Positions 21,899 to 32,600 of a stretch of 64,000 bases of DNA are shown here, piece after piece (position 1 is the stretch's first letter; every line of letters starts with the position of its first letter). Below the pieces are notes generated by a model. It was not told the DNA's origin. It ran no database searches and saw only the letters and a program-made list of their open reading frames with translations. The stretch lies in NCBI RefSeq assembly GCF_041146795.1, contig NC_135170.1:29313533-29377532 (forward strand). Direction: 5' to 3'. The DNA comes from Maylandia zebra. Lineage: Eukaryota > Chordata > Actinopteri > Cichliformes > Cichlidae. A program made the translations under genes and the position numbers.

Positions 21899-23262
21899 CA
21901 GTCTGAACCACGCTGTGCATGCTGCTAAGAATATAGACTGTCTTCTTCCGTTTGGCCGCATACGCCGTCAGCGTGGCAGCAGAGGTTGAAAACACCTAAG
22001 AAATAAGATAAATTGTTATTTCCATAGCCCTTTTACACACAATGAAACACATAAACATAGAACCACAAAAGACCTGTAACATACCTGAGTGGTGAATACA
22101 TTGCGATCTGTCTGTCTAGTGGATTGAGGAATTTCCCTGCGAATCCTGTTGACTGTGCCGAGGATGGTGGTTTTCCGTCTAAGAAGTTTTTGTGCCAGTG
22201 AAAGCGATGTGAAAAAAATTGTCCGTGGTAACATTTCTGCCCTTGTCTAGGAATGGTTCCATCAGCCTCATTACTACATTTTCAGAAAGTCTCTCCCCAG
22301 TGGGACGATTGGGGTCCTCCCCACTGCTGTCAGACTCCACAACAAAGACTTTAACTGAACAAACACACACATCCACACATGTGCAATAACACTAAGTGCA
22401 ATAATCCTTTCTGGCATCGTTGTATTTTTACTCAGTTGTATATAGCATTCGTATTCTATTTTTATCTTATTGTATATTTTTATTCTATTTTATTCTACTG
22501 TATATAGTATATTATTTTATTCTATTCTGTACAGCTGTGTACTGTATTTATTCTTATTGTATTCTAATTTTTGCGTCATAACTTTTGCACTGTCCACTTC
22601 CTGCTGTGACAAAACAAATTTCCCACGTGTGGGACTAATAAAGGTTATCTTATCTTATCTTATCTTATATGGGAAGACATTGCAAATGTACTTGGATTTT
22701 AGGTCGCAAGCCACCCAAAACTTGATCCCAAACTTGTCAGGTTTACTTGCAATATACTGCAGGAAACAGCACCGAGTCTTTGATGGGAAAAGCTGTTCAT
22801 CAACGGTGATATGTAGACCAGGGTTGTAGCACGTGATGCAGTTGGTGACAAATGATCCCCACACACTGGAAATTGCAGCAAACTTGTCAGTCTTTGCTCG
22901 ATCACAGCGGGTGGACTTGTCATCAAAGCGTAGGTGTTGCATGATGTTTTGGAAGCGGTTTCGTGCCATAGTTCCAATTATCTGTGGGTTTCCCAGGTTT
23001 GCTGACCAGCAGTCATTTACAGATGGAACCCTGTAAACCCCCCGCAAGATCACAATTGCAATAAATGCCATTAGTTCAGGGAGGTCCATGAACCAATGAA
23101 CATGCTCCGTTTGCTGTGCATGTTGAATAGTCCATTCTTGAATGCTACGAAGCATGTCAAGAGTGATGAAACACAGGAAGCTCTGAAGGCGACTCGAGAT
23201 ACTTCTCCTGGCCTTAGCCGTTGGCTCTCCATCTGCAGCGTACGCTTCTATTGTCATAACAC
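21447..23262 (-). pseudogene. piggyBac transposase, N-truncated and LINE-interrupted
   Basis: On the minus strand the pieces run 23262-22669 (a PGBD domain stretch with QHLRFDDKSTR and a typical first catalytic-region VDEQLFPSKTR), then after the LINE 22318-22180 (GERLSENVVMRLMEPFLDKG, RNVTTDNFF), then 22150-22090, and finally 21995-21447 (KTKCGVDVMDQMVREYTVRKG). The end is a Cys-rich zinc-binding tail (CVHCKRYTCGKCRL...CQDC). This order is that of piggyBac transposases. Missing are roughly the first hundred residues, cut off at the inverted-duplication junction near 23256. The LINE and small breaks also disrupt the frame between 22090 and 21995. Non-functional as it stands. Confidence 0.85.
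22319..22668 (+). mobile_element. 5'-truncated LINE inserted in the piggyBac transposase
   Basis: On the plus strand it begins with the last codons of a LINE ORF (PTAVRLHNKDFN then TGA), continues with an AT-rich 3' UTR of TATTCTATTTTA-like words, and ends ACAAATTTCCCACGTGTGGG, AATAAAGG and a TTATC pentamer tail at 22643-22668. It splits the transposase between the VFPYK and DPNRPTGERL segments. The orientation is opposite to the host transposase. The target duplication could not be defined. Confidence 0.8.
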
Positions 23263-24121
23263 CACCAAAAGGAAGCCAAACACTGTCTCCCTTTACAACA
23301 AAACAAAGTGTGGCGTGGATGTGATGGACCAGATGGTTCGGGAGTACACTGTCCGCAAAGGAACACGGCGCTGGCCAGTCGCCGTGTTTTATAACATGAT
23401 TGACATGGCAGCACTGAATGCACATGTGCTGTATCAAGCATGCACCGGGACGAAGGAAAGACGGGTGGACTTCCTGGTGGCGCTTGCAACAGAGTTGGCT
23501 CGCTCTCATGTAGCTGCGAAGAAGGCAAGAAAAGAACAGTTGCTTCGGACACAACCCTCCACACCTAGCCCTGGAAAAAGAGCCACGTGTCAGGTCAAAC
23601 ACAACTGCAAGAACAATCATGCCACTGTGCGATGTGTTCACTGCAACAGATACACATGTGGTAAATGCAGACTACAGATACCATGGCAGTGCCAGGATTG
23701 TGAGTGATTGCTGAAAATGTTGAATTGTTTGTACTCACTCACTTTTTATTATTATTTGTAAATATGTGTACAAATGGTTGGTTTTTTGTACTGTTTTTAT
23801 CAATAAATCTGAGCAACAAAGGACATACACCCATGTGTGTTGATTTCTCCCTAAGATGGCAAACTGAAACACTCCAAGTTGGTGACTTTTGGAGATTTAT
23901 TTCCCTGGATGATTGAGAATGCATCAAGATGAAACACAAAAGGAAGTGCACAGCTTTTAGCAGCTCCCCCACGCCCTCAATCACACACCCCCACTCCCCT
24001 CCCTCCAGAATTCCCAGATAATGACCCAATATACATATGAATGATAAAATATAGCTTCCACTTGGCTGAAGCTAAAGCCTAGCTAAAAGCCATTTGGCTG
24101 CTCTCCGGGTTTTAAAGGTAG
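23256..24121 (+). repeat. Right arm of the piggyBac inverted duplication
   Basis: This is the inverted copy of 21031-21898. It encodes, now on the plus strand to a TGA at 23705-23707, the same transposase C-terminus starting at NTTKRKPNTVSLYNKTKCG and ending in the CQDCE tail. It lies head-on against the truncated N-terminal side of the minus-strand transposase. Confidence 0.9.
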
Positions 24122-24241
24122 AAAACGCCAAATGGCGATCCGTGGGGGTTTAAGTGTCAATCAAGGACTGCACAGTCGCTGATTTCAATGGTACGTTGGT
24201 CTATGTAGGTTCTCATTCATGCAAGTCGTGGCGGTCTTAAG

Positions 24242-25222
24242 CAGTGTTGGTCAAGTTACTTGAAAAAAGTAATCAGTAACTAATTACTGATTACTTCCCC
24301 AAAAAAGTAATCCCGTTACTTTACTGATTACTTATTTTCAAAAGTAATTAATTACTTAGTTACTTTTTAAAAACACGATTTACAACCTGAAGAGGTGATA
24401 AAGCATAGATCTTTCAGCCCAATTCTACTTTTTCTACATAATCCATCATACAAAATGTAATCAAATGGAGAGGTACCTTTTGATAAAAACTTGTTTTATC
24501 AGTTTTAATCTTTTAACTTTATGCATCAAGCAAAATTTTAATTATATGCAACATTCTCTGACTTGAATAAATTAGTTTAACATTTAAACCTATTTTCTGC
24601 ACATTCCAGCACATAAAATAAAATATTTTTTGTGTTTACACTCACTCTTTCAAATAGATGCAAGTAAAACACAGCAGAAAATAAATAAAGTCAAAGACTC
24701 AGCGGTCCTGTTGCTCTATTTTCACCTGTAAAGCAGAACTGCGGTAGGCGGAGGTTTACCCTGGTGCAGGTGTGCCACGGTCAGTTGAAGAATCCGCGAG
24801 TTTCTCTGTGAGTTTCCCATTACGTCATTGCGCACTCGGTGCTTGCTTGGAAGGGGTTTTTTCGCTGTAAAAAGAAGTTTTCTTCCCACGCACGATGGAC
24901 ACTAATGTTTTTGTCACTTTTTATGGAATCAAACTCAAAGTAAGGTCAATACTTCCACGCTTTAAACGCTGCACGCTCATACTCTCTCCCACAATCGATA
25001 TATGATCCATTGTTGATCTGCACACAGCTGTTGTCACTAACGACGCACTCGCTTACATCACTGTCGTGAGACATTCTCGCAAAAATCACGGTTTTAGTAA
25101 CGCAGCGTTTCTACGGGAAAGTAACGGTAATCTAATTACCGTTTTTGCAATAGTAATCCCTTACTTTACTCATTATTTGAAAAAGTAATCAGATTACAGT
25201 AACGCGTTACTGCCCATCTCTG
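24242..25222. mobile_element. Non-autonomous hAT transposon with perfect 8-bp duplication
   Basis: The flanks are GTCTTAAG at 24234-24241 and again at 25223-25230, an exact 8-bp target duplication as made by hAT transposases. The ends are imperfect inverted repeats: CAGTGTTGGTCAAGTTACTT at the left, and CAGAGATGGGCAGTAACGCG when the right is read in reverse. Many AGTAATCAGATTAC/AAGTAAT-type subterminal motifs lie near both ends. The 981-bp interior has no transposase frame. It sits only 88 bp beyond the piggyBac copy. Confidence 0.9.
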
Positions 25223-25230
25223 GTCTTAAG

Positions 25231-26990
25231 TGCTTGAGTTGAAGGGAGCTGCATTTTTTAAGCTTCTCCAAGCAGGCTCACCTCTCATCTAAAAAGTCTC
25301 TCCAGTTCTAAAAGCCCACAGTCACATTGATAATCATTGACCCACCCTGTCACTCACATTTAAGTCCACCAGCTCTAAGGCACTCTCGAGAGGCGTTTCA
25401 ACCCACACTCATGTAACCTAAAGGACTCCAATTAGAGGTGAAACATCTTAAAGGCGTGGGCAATTAATTTTCCTAAGGGGCCACATGAGAAACTGGGACT
25501 GTTGTGGAGTGCCACCCACATCACTCGTGGTCCTTCAAATGCCATGAGTCTATTTTCAAGCGTGTGAAGACAACAAACATGTTTTAACTGATATTAGATG
25601 TGACTTGTGATAATCGATTAGCTACAGTTGAAAGTCAAATGAAAGTAGGGTCTTTTTACAAAACCATGTGAAAAATCCTGTTTAACCACAAGATCAGAGA
25701 CTTCTGCAATAAAATAAGTGACAGCAGAGGTTGCTTTTACTCAAAATTTCTAAATCAGATTAAATCTTCAGTCTTCAATTCCAGCTTCTGTTTTTTGAGT
25801 TTTACATCTTACTGACACAATTTTGTAAATAGAAAAGTAGAAATAAGAAGAATGGTGCAGAAAATAGCAAACAGAAAAATAGAATGACACCTGTTCTATG
25901 TTGAATTACCTAACCCACAACCACAAATTCTAATTAGGCACAGTCAAAGGCTTTAATCTGTTTACAAAACATGCAAACATCTCAAAAAAGCACATTTTCA
26001 GGATATTTATACATAAAGGTTAATCTTCACAAGAAAAAAAAGCTGCATGATATAGTGTTGACAGACCCTGGAACTGACAAATTTTCACATTTCCCCATTT
26101 TAGTGAAACTAACATTAAAAGCTGCTCATACATGACTTCATGCTACACCAGTCCAGTGATAGGTTCTACTTTACACCCCAGAAGAAAAAAAAACCCAATA
26201 CACCGATTTCATCAGTGACGAATGAATCGTGTTGACATTGAAATGGAATTTAACTAAATCGAGTGTTCTCTTTTACATGCAACAAGAAAAAGTAGCACTT
26301 CAGCCTGCAGAAACACTGAAATATCATCTGACCATCTTGTAGTCAGACTCATCACACCCGTACAGAAAGCTAAATGTGATAAAGAATCTGAGTGATTCAC
26401 GTGACAATATTAAACAGTAAATCTCAGCAACAAACGTGTAAGGTGTAACAAATCTCCACATCAACAGACAGGACAGTTTATGTACAATATAAATAATGCA
26501 TCTATGAAACCCTTTCAGTCATCATTCCTTTTCCAATATGATATTCAGCATTTGTGTGATGCAGTTATTGGGTAACATTTGAAACTGCTGCCATTTTTGG
26601 TTCAGTCCGTGTATACATTTAGTGCACAGGTTTACCGAAAGAAAAAAAAAAGTAGCCAGTGTACAAACTATGTGTAAGGTCCTTCGTCATCATTACAGTG
26701 AGCCTCAAGTGACTATGATAGCTTAAATCTCTGGAATCTCAAATATAAACTGAGATCAAAATGATGATTGTCAGTAGATCAAGAGCTACAGTATGTAGCT
26801 CTAAATCACACAGTCTATCGCACATGTTTATCAATGCAGGTGAAACAGTTTGAACATTTTTCTACCTGGAAAAAATGGGAATTATTTGAGAACGGGAAAT
26901 GTGATACATATACAGATGACAGAGACATAAAGAATTTACAAAAATCATAATTAGTTAAGAATTTTGTTTTTAACAAATATGAAATGCAGG
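25231..26990. other. Intergenic DNA between hAT element and nkiras2
   Basis: No gene recognised. The part next to nkiras2 may be its long 3' UTR (minus strand); the first minus-strand AATAAA-like candidates lie near 26993-26998. Composition is AT-rich. Confidence 0.45.
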
Positions 26991-27183
26991 TGTTTTATTA
27001 ATATTAACAGTGCTCTCTGTTTACAAAGATCCATACAATCATCCTGCCTTCCTTCTCAACATAATTTCTCTGCCTTCTCAAATTTTTACTAAGTCAATCC
27101 TTCATGTTGATAAAATATATATGTTTTAATAAAACAGGGTTTCCTTTAACATGCCTCCCCTTTCAAAAGCTGTTTCGGATATT

Positions 27184-29120
27184 TTAGCTATCTGTTGAAC
27201 CACTGCCCTTATTCTTATTGCGGCTGAGAGGGAAAGTGGACTTGCTCTGTGGCTGGGTCATTTTGCTGGCGAGGTAGACAAAGGGTTCAATGAGTGTACG
27301 TCGGTCCACTACAGACACCTCCCACAGACGCACCTTCTCATTCTTCGCCCAATTCTGGGCCACGTTCAAGTCAACTCTCCTCTCTTCCTGCTTGTCCAGT
27401 TTATTACCCAGCACAACAATGGTTACCTATAGATCAGATTATCAAGTTAGTTCCACATTAGTCACTGTACAACTCTTCACATTGTGCTTCATGACAGCTG
27501 CTGTGGCTTCAGATACAGCAGATTGTCTGGTGAAAATTAAATATGACTGGGAGGAAACAATATTCAAATTAATAATTTAGAAATATCATCCCAGGACATA
27601 GGGCAGATGAATCAATATCTGGCATCTCTGGCTTGCTTGCTTCTTTAATATCCCAGAGACCTGTATCAGACCCAAAAAGCTCTCGAACTGCTGTGTCATG
27701 AATTTATAAAGGCTTGTCATCCCTCTTTAAGTGCACATTAATGAAACATGACCCCCAAAGCAAGGCTACAACAATGACTAAAGCCTGACAACTAATGTTA
27801 CAATATTAAATAACAATGCATTCTGCATACTGGTGCAGAATATTCTGCAGCTTTATGTATTCTATATTGTACTGTTTTTATCCATCCATTTTCTTTCCCT
27901 TATCCAATTTAGGGGACAGCCTGGACAGGCCCTCAGTTTAACGCAAGGCAAATAGAGAGATAAACAACCAGTCACACTCACATTTACACATAATGGCAAT
28001 TTAGAATCACCAATTAACCTAACTCATGCATGTCTTTGGACTGTGGGAAACTAGACAACCCAGAAAGAACCCAAGCAAAGATGGGCAGACAGTCACACAG
28101 AAAGGCTGGTGGATTAAAACCTAAGACCTCCTTACTGTGAAGCAACCGTGCTAATCACTACACCACCTATACTAAACCTTTTTATGTATATCTATTTATT
28201 AAAAAATAGTGATATATTAGATATCACATATATTAGATGAGCCACACTTTGAGCAGAATCTTTATGAGGTTTTTAATAAACATAACTTCTTCTATTCTGA
28301 AATTACTAGAACAGAACAAGTAACTGTGAGGTGTACCAATCAAAACCCATGCCCTCACTATACACATTAATTGTATTTACTGCTTACCTCTTTCTTGTCT
28401 CTGTGGCGATCAATGTCTTTCTTAAGGGCCTCCATTCGTTTAAAGGACTCTTTACTATCAATGCTGTAGACTAGTACGAAGCCATCAGCAAAAGTGTAGT
28501 AATGTCGGGGAAACTCCATCCCATCCCGGAGTCCACGGGTGTCATAGAAGCGCACCTGCTCTCGTGTGCCACGGTCAGTTTCTATGGAGCCAATATAGAT
28601 ATCCTCAAGGGTCTCCATTGGCTCTGAACCTACCAAGAAATAAACAAAGGTGGACACAAATGATGTGATATGCTGCACAAATATTAAGATGACAACATGC
28701 GAGTCTTAGATGTTATAAACTTTTAATACAACTGTTATATACTGTTAACTCACCAAGCGTTGAGTTAATTCATTTAAACTTTATATAGCACCAAATCAAT
28801 TTTGCTACGTTTTAATCACGATTTCAGTTACGATTACATACTGTCACATTAGTTATAAATAACTAATGGACGACAGAGAGAATACTCACTCAATAACATC
28901 AACACTACTGCAAGTCGACAACAAATTATATTATGCTTTGCTGCGATCACTCGGGGATAAACCACATTGACCATACATCATTTGACTCATTGAGGTAATA
29001 TATGATAATGTAGGGAAGCGACATACCTGCAACATGATTGGCATACAGTAGTTGTTCTAACACAGCCGTTTTTCCTACTGCGGCTTGACCACAAACCACC
29101 ACTTTACAGCTTTTACCCAT
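27184..29120 (-). CDS. nkiras2: NF-kappa-B inhibitor-interacting Ras-like protein 2 (kappaB-Ras2)
   Basis: This is an atypical Ras-like small GTPase that binds the PEST region of I-kappa-B proteins and slows their degradation, damping NF-kB; it also restrains Ral signalling (family knowledge). Three coding exons on the minus strand are 29120-29027, 28629-28388 and 27426-27184, with phases that join to about 192 residues (human 191). Seen: P-loop GQAAVGKTA at residues 11-19, the kappaB-Ras-typical DTRGLRDG in switch II instead of the Ras DTAGQE, and NKLD for guanine recognition. There is no CaaX box; the protein ends GSTDS, as known for this family. An acceptor-like CTAAACAG about 30 bases upstream of the ATG shows that a noncoding 5' exon lies further up, toward the shared promoter with dnajc7. 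The NKIRAS1 paralogue is the main alternative; neighbours favour NKIRAS2. Confidence 0.95.
27885..28168 (-). mobile_element. Interspersed repeat with (GATG)-type end in nkiras2 intron
   Basis: It begins TCCATCCATTTTCTTTCCCT, which on the minus strand is an AGAAAATGGATGGA end. It continues through the hallmark words CATGCATGTCTTTGGACTGT and ends CTAATCACTACACCACCTAT. The same word order is very common in fish genomes as a non-LTR or SINE 3' region. No family name is assigned. Confidence 0.6.
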
Positions 29121-29666
29121 GACGGTTTCTCACTCTCCAGTCCGAAAATCTGTTTAGGACAGAAGAAACAAAAAACAAAAACTACCCAATTGATCAAAGC
29201 CATTACTTAGAAACAATGCAAAACACAACAACACAGTACGCCTTATTTGGTTTCCTTTGTAGATAAACTGTGCTACTATGCACACTAGCTAACTTACAAG
29301 TTAGAAGAGCCCACTGGCAAAAAAAACCCCTTTTATCTGACATAGTTATTTTAAGTTTTTGCGTCGCAAACGATAGCTAATTTGGAGACGTTTGTACAGA
29401 AAATAGCTTAGCATTAGCTTCGGGAAGACACAAAACCACTATATCACAAAACCAGCCATTAATGTTGCCTGTATATGACAAATGCTAGTAAAAACGTGTC
29501 TTCAAAAATACACACGCTGATACTTCTGGTTATTTTGCCGACATTTATTTGCTAATTGTCATAATTTCGCTTGAGAAAACGCTTACCTTCCCAAATGTGC
29601 TACTTCCTGTTTATGTTGTACGTAACGACTGCAGTATGTAGCCCCGCCTTTCTCATTGACGGCAAA
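29121..29666. promoter_or_regulatory. Bidirectional promoter region nkiras2 / dnajc7
   Basis: Two genes diverge with only 546 bases between start codons. The dnajc7 side has an ETS-like ACTTCCTG at 29602-29609 and a YY1-like AAAATGGCGAC over the start codon. The nkiras2 side contains the 3' splice site of a noncoding leader exon. No TATA box is obvious. Transcription starts are not determined. Confidence 0.6.
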
Positions 29667-32600
29667 ATGGCGACGGAGAGCTGTGATGCTGTGAACATGG
29701 ACCCTGACATGGAACTGCTCAGCGATGAAGAATTAGAAAGGTGGTGGAAATTACAGCTATGTTGTCAGCGAATGAAAAACGCGTATATCAAAGTCTTTTA
29801 TTGATATGTGTGCTCAAAAGCCCCCGTCGTGTTAATTTTCTTGTCGCAACATGAGAGCTTACCAGCGCGCTACCGCTAACAGTTTAGCTAAATTTGGCCC
29901 TGGAAAGCATCTAGCTCGGTTGCCTTCCACTTTAGCTAGCCCTTGTGTTGGATTTCTGGGTTTCGTTCACAGTAACGTATGTAAGTTGGTGGTTAATCGT
30001 TAAGTGTGAAAGTTGATCGGAGTTAAGAGTTTTGCTTTCACATCCCAGAGATGACCAAAGCTGGCTAATTACTTAATGGCACCATTCAGTTAATGAGTGT
30101 TCGTGATGTGAAGTATGACAGGCCTCCAAAAAAAGTAACGGCAGTAGCCCTTCAGGATGGTGTCATATGTTCCTGGCTCAGTCTCATTGCTGCGTGTTGG
30201 CTGGGAATACGTGCACTCTGTCCTGCTAGTTTGACTTGTTCTATGTTTAGCTAACTCAGTCCAGCAAACTGTCAAATGCACATTGTGTCATTCTTTCTTT
30301 ACTCGAAAACATGAATATGAAAAAAAGTAATTACCTACCTCTAGTCAAGAAACAATTCAGCAAGTCTACCTCTACTTATCTTACCACCTGTCATGTGTTT
30401 TTCTCTTCTCACTTGTTTTAGATTTGCCTGCAAGCTTTATTTGATTTCTTTCTTTTTGCCCATTTCTACACAGGGAAGCAGAGAGCTTCAAAGAACAAGG
30501 CAATGCTTTTTATGTCAAGAAGGATTATGCAGAAGCATTCAATTATTACACCAAGGCCATTGGTAATTCTTTCTAAACAATTTCAGTATATATTTCTGTG
30601 GATAGAAGCTATGCTAATTTCTCATGTGGACGAGAATTTTAACATTTGCATCCAACATGTCCCTGGTAGAATATTAATAAAATTTTCTTAATTTAACATA
30701 ACAGATATGTGCCCAAAGAATGCAAGTTACTATGGAAATCGGGCAGCGACACTAATGATGTTGTGCCGGTATAGAGACGCTCTAGAGGATTGCCAGCAAG
30801 CAGTACGACTAGACAACACCTTCATCAAGGTGGGTTGAAGAATTAAAGAAATTCCATTCATATATATATATATATATAGATATATAGATAGTAGTGAGGA
30901 TTTTCCTTTGTAAATATTTCTAACAAGCAATGGCTTTAGAGCAATACAGATTTTCACATAGACTGTAAAAGCTTTTGTTTATTGCAGATCTTGTATAAGT
31001 CACCAGTGGTCTATATCTGTAGTATTACAAGGCCAATAAACACATAAGCTCCAGCACTGTTGTTGGTTGTAGTCTAGTAATATATTACATAACAGATAAA
31101 TATTTTAGAGGCAGTCATATGTTTTTAATGATGTTGGTCATTACAGGGTATTATCACTTTAGGCTGTGAACTGTAAATCTTTTACTTACAGGGCCATCTG
31201 CGAGAGGGCAAGTGCCACCTGTTGCTTGGGAATGCTATGGCTGCCAGCCGCTGTTTCCAGAGAGTTCTAGAGCTGGAGTCAGACAACAGCCAGGCCCAGC
31301 AGGAGGTGAGTTGGCCTCAGTTGCAGAGAGCATGACCTAACAACTTGGACATGATTATCCACTATTAAATTGGCTTTGGCCAAGCCAGTGAAAATAAAGA
31401 GCAAAAAAAGGTTTGAATGGAAATCCAGTAGTAGTAGTTCACAATCACTTGTACTTATTCTGACCTGGATTTAATAAGCATGGCACTCAAGAGACTAGCA
31501 GTTTCTGAGAAGCACTGAAGTTCTTCCTCATGGTTACTGAATATCATAAATTCCTTTGGCAGGTGAAGAATGCAGAATCTATCCTTGAATATGAGAGAAT
31601 GGCAGAGATTGGATTTGAGAAGAGAGATTTCAGGATGGTAAGCTACTCATTAGATACAGTTTTAGTTGTTTTTTTGTTTTGTGTGTGTGTGTTTTATTTG
31701 TGAGGTGTGTTATTTGTGAGGTGTATTATGTCATAAATACCTGCCAAGTCAAGCATCACGTACTGCAGGTATCTGCTTGTGTTTAGGTTGTCTTTTGCAT
31801 GGACCGTGCCTTGGATTCTGCCTCCGCTTGTCACAAGTTCAAGATACTAAAAGCAGAGTGTTTAGCCCTGCTGGGGCGATACCCCGAGGCTCAGTCTGTA
31901 GCCAGGTAAGAATGCACACTTGAAAAGATTTATTTATTTTTTGACATTATTGTCAAAGGGATATAATGGGGGAAAAGTCACTGAGGTATGTAGTTGCCCT
32001 AACATGAAGTACAACAAAACAGTATGCCTTTCTCAGACAGGGCCACTGAAATGTGCAAGCAGTGATTTCCATGCAGGTTGAAGAACTGTCAGGATGAAAA
32101 ATCACAGCTGGTCAGGGCACGGATCCTTAAATTTAATCACTCCAGTTTGCCTTGAACATGAAGATTCCTTGTTGTGTTTATATGTAGTGCTTACTATATG
32201 TTCTGAATAGTGGGAACAGCGATTGTCATGATTTGACTCTTCTGATCTTTACTAGGTTGTCTGCAATACATTAAACAGTTGAGTTTTCAGAAATGAACTT
32301 CTCCTTTGAAGATGGTGTAACAGTACATTTTTTAATGTGATTTATTCTTTTTAATTGCACTTTGCCTGTAATTATCTGTTTGTATCCAGTGATATTCTTC
32401 GAATGGACTCCACTAACGCGGACGCTCTGTACGTGCGTGGTCTTTGTCTGTACTATGAGGACTGCATTGATAAGGCTGTGCAGTTCTTTGTCCAGGCCCT
32501 GCGTATGGCTCCTGACCACGACAAGGCTCGGCTTGCGTGCAGAGTGAGTAACTCAGTAGCTAACAGCTAACACAAATTTAGCAGGGGGAAAAAAATCTCC

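Larger units (their letters stand above)
21031..24153 (-). mobile_element. piggyBac element with duplicated, inverted 3' half
   Basis: The element is a piggyBac-type transposon whose transposase reads on the minus strand. Its 3' portion (last ~150 codons, 3' UTR and right end) appears twice: at 21031-21898 on the minus strand and again, inverted, at 23256-24121 on the plus strand. The two arms look almost identical (a few mismatches seen by eye). The middle region carries the rest of the transposase, without its N-terminus, and a nested LINE. A plausible intact terminus is at the right: TTAA (24150-24153) next to CCCCCACGGATCGCC read on the minus strand. The left arm has lost that terminal segment, so this copy is probably not mobile. 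Confidence 0.85.

Noticed and set aside
21513-21989. Plus-strand 158-residue frame
   Set aside because: It is the antisense shadow of the piggyBac transposase C-terminus.
23096-23707. Plus-strand 203-residue frame as an independent gene
   Set aside because: Its second part is the duplicated transposase C-terminus, and its start is antisense of the transposase middle.
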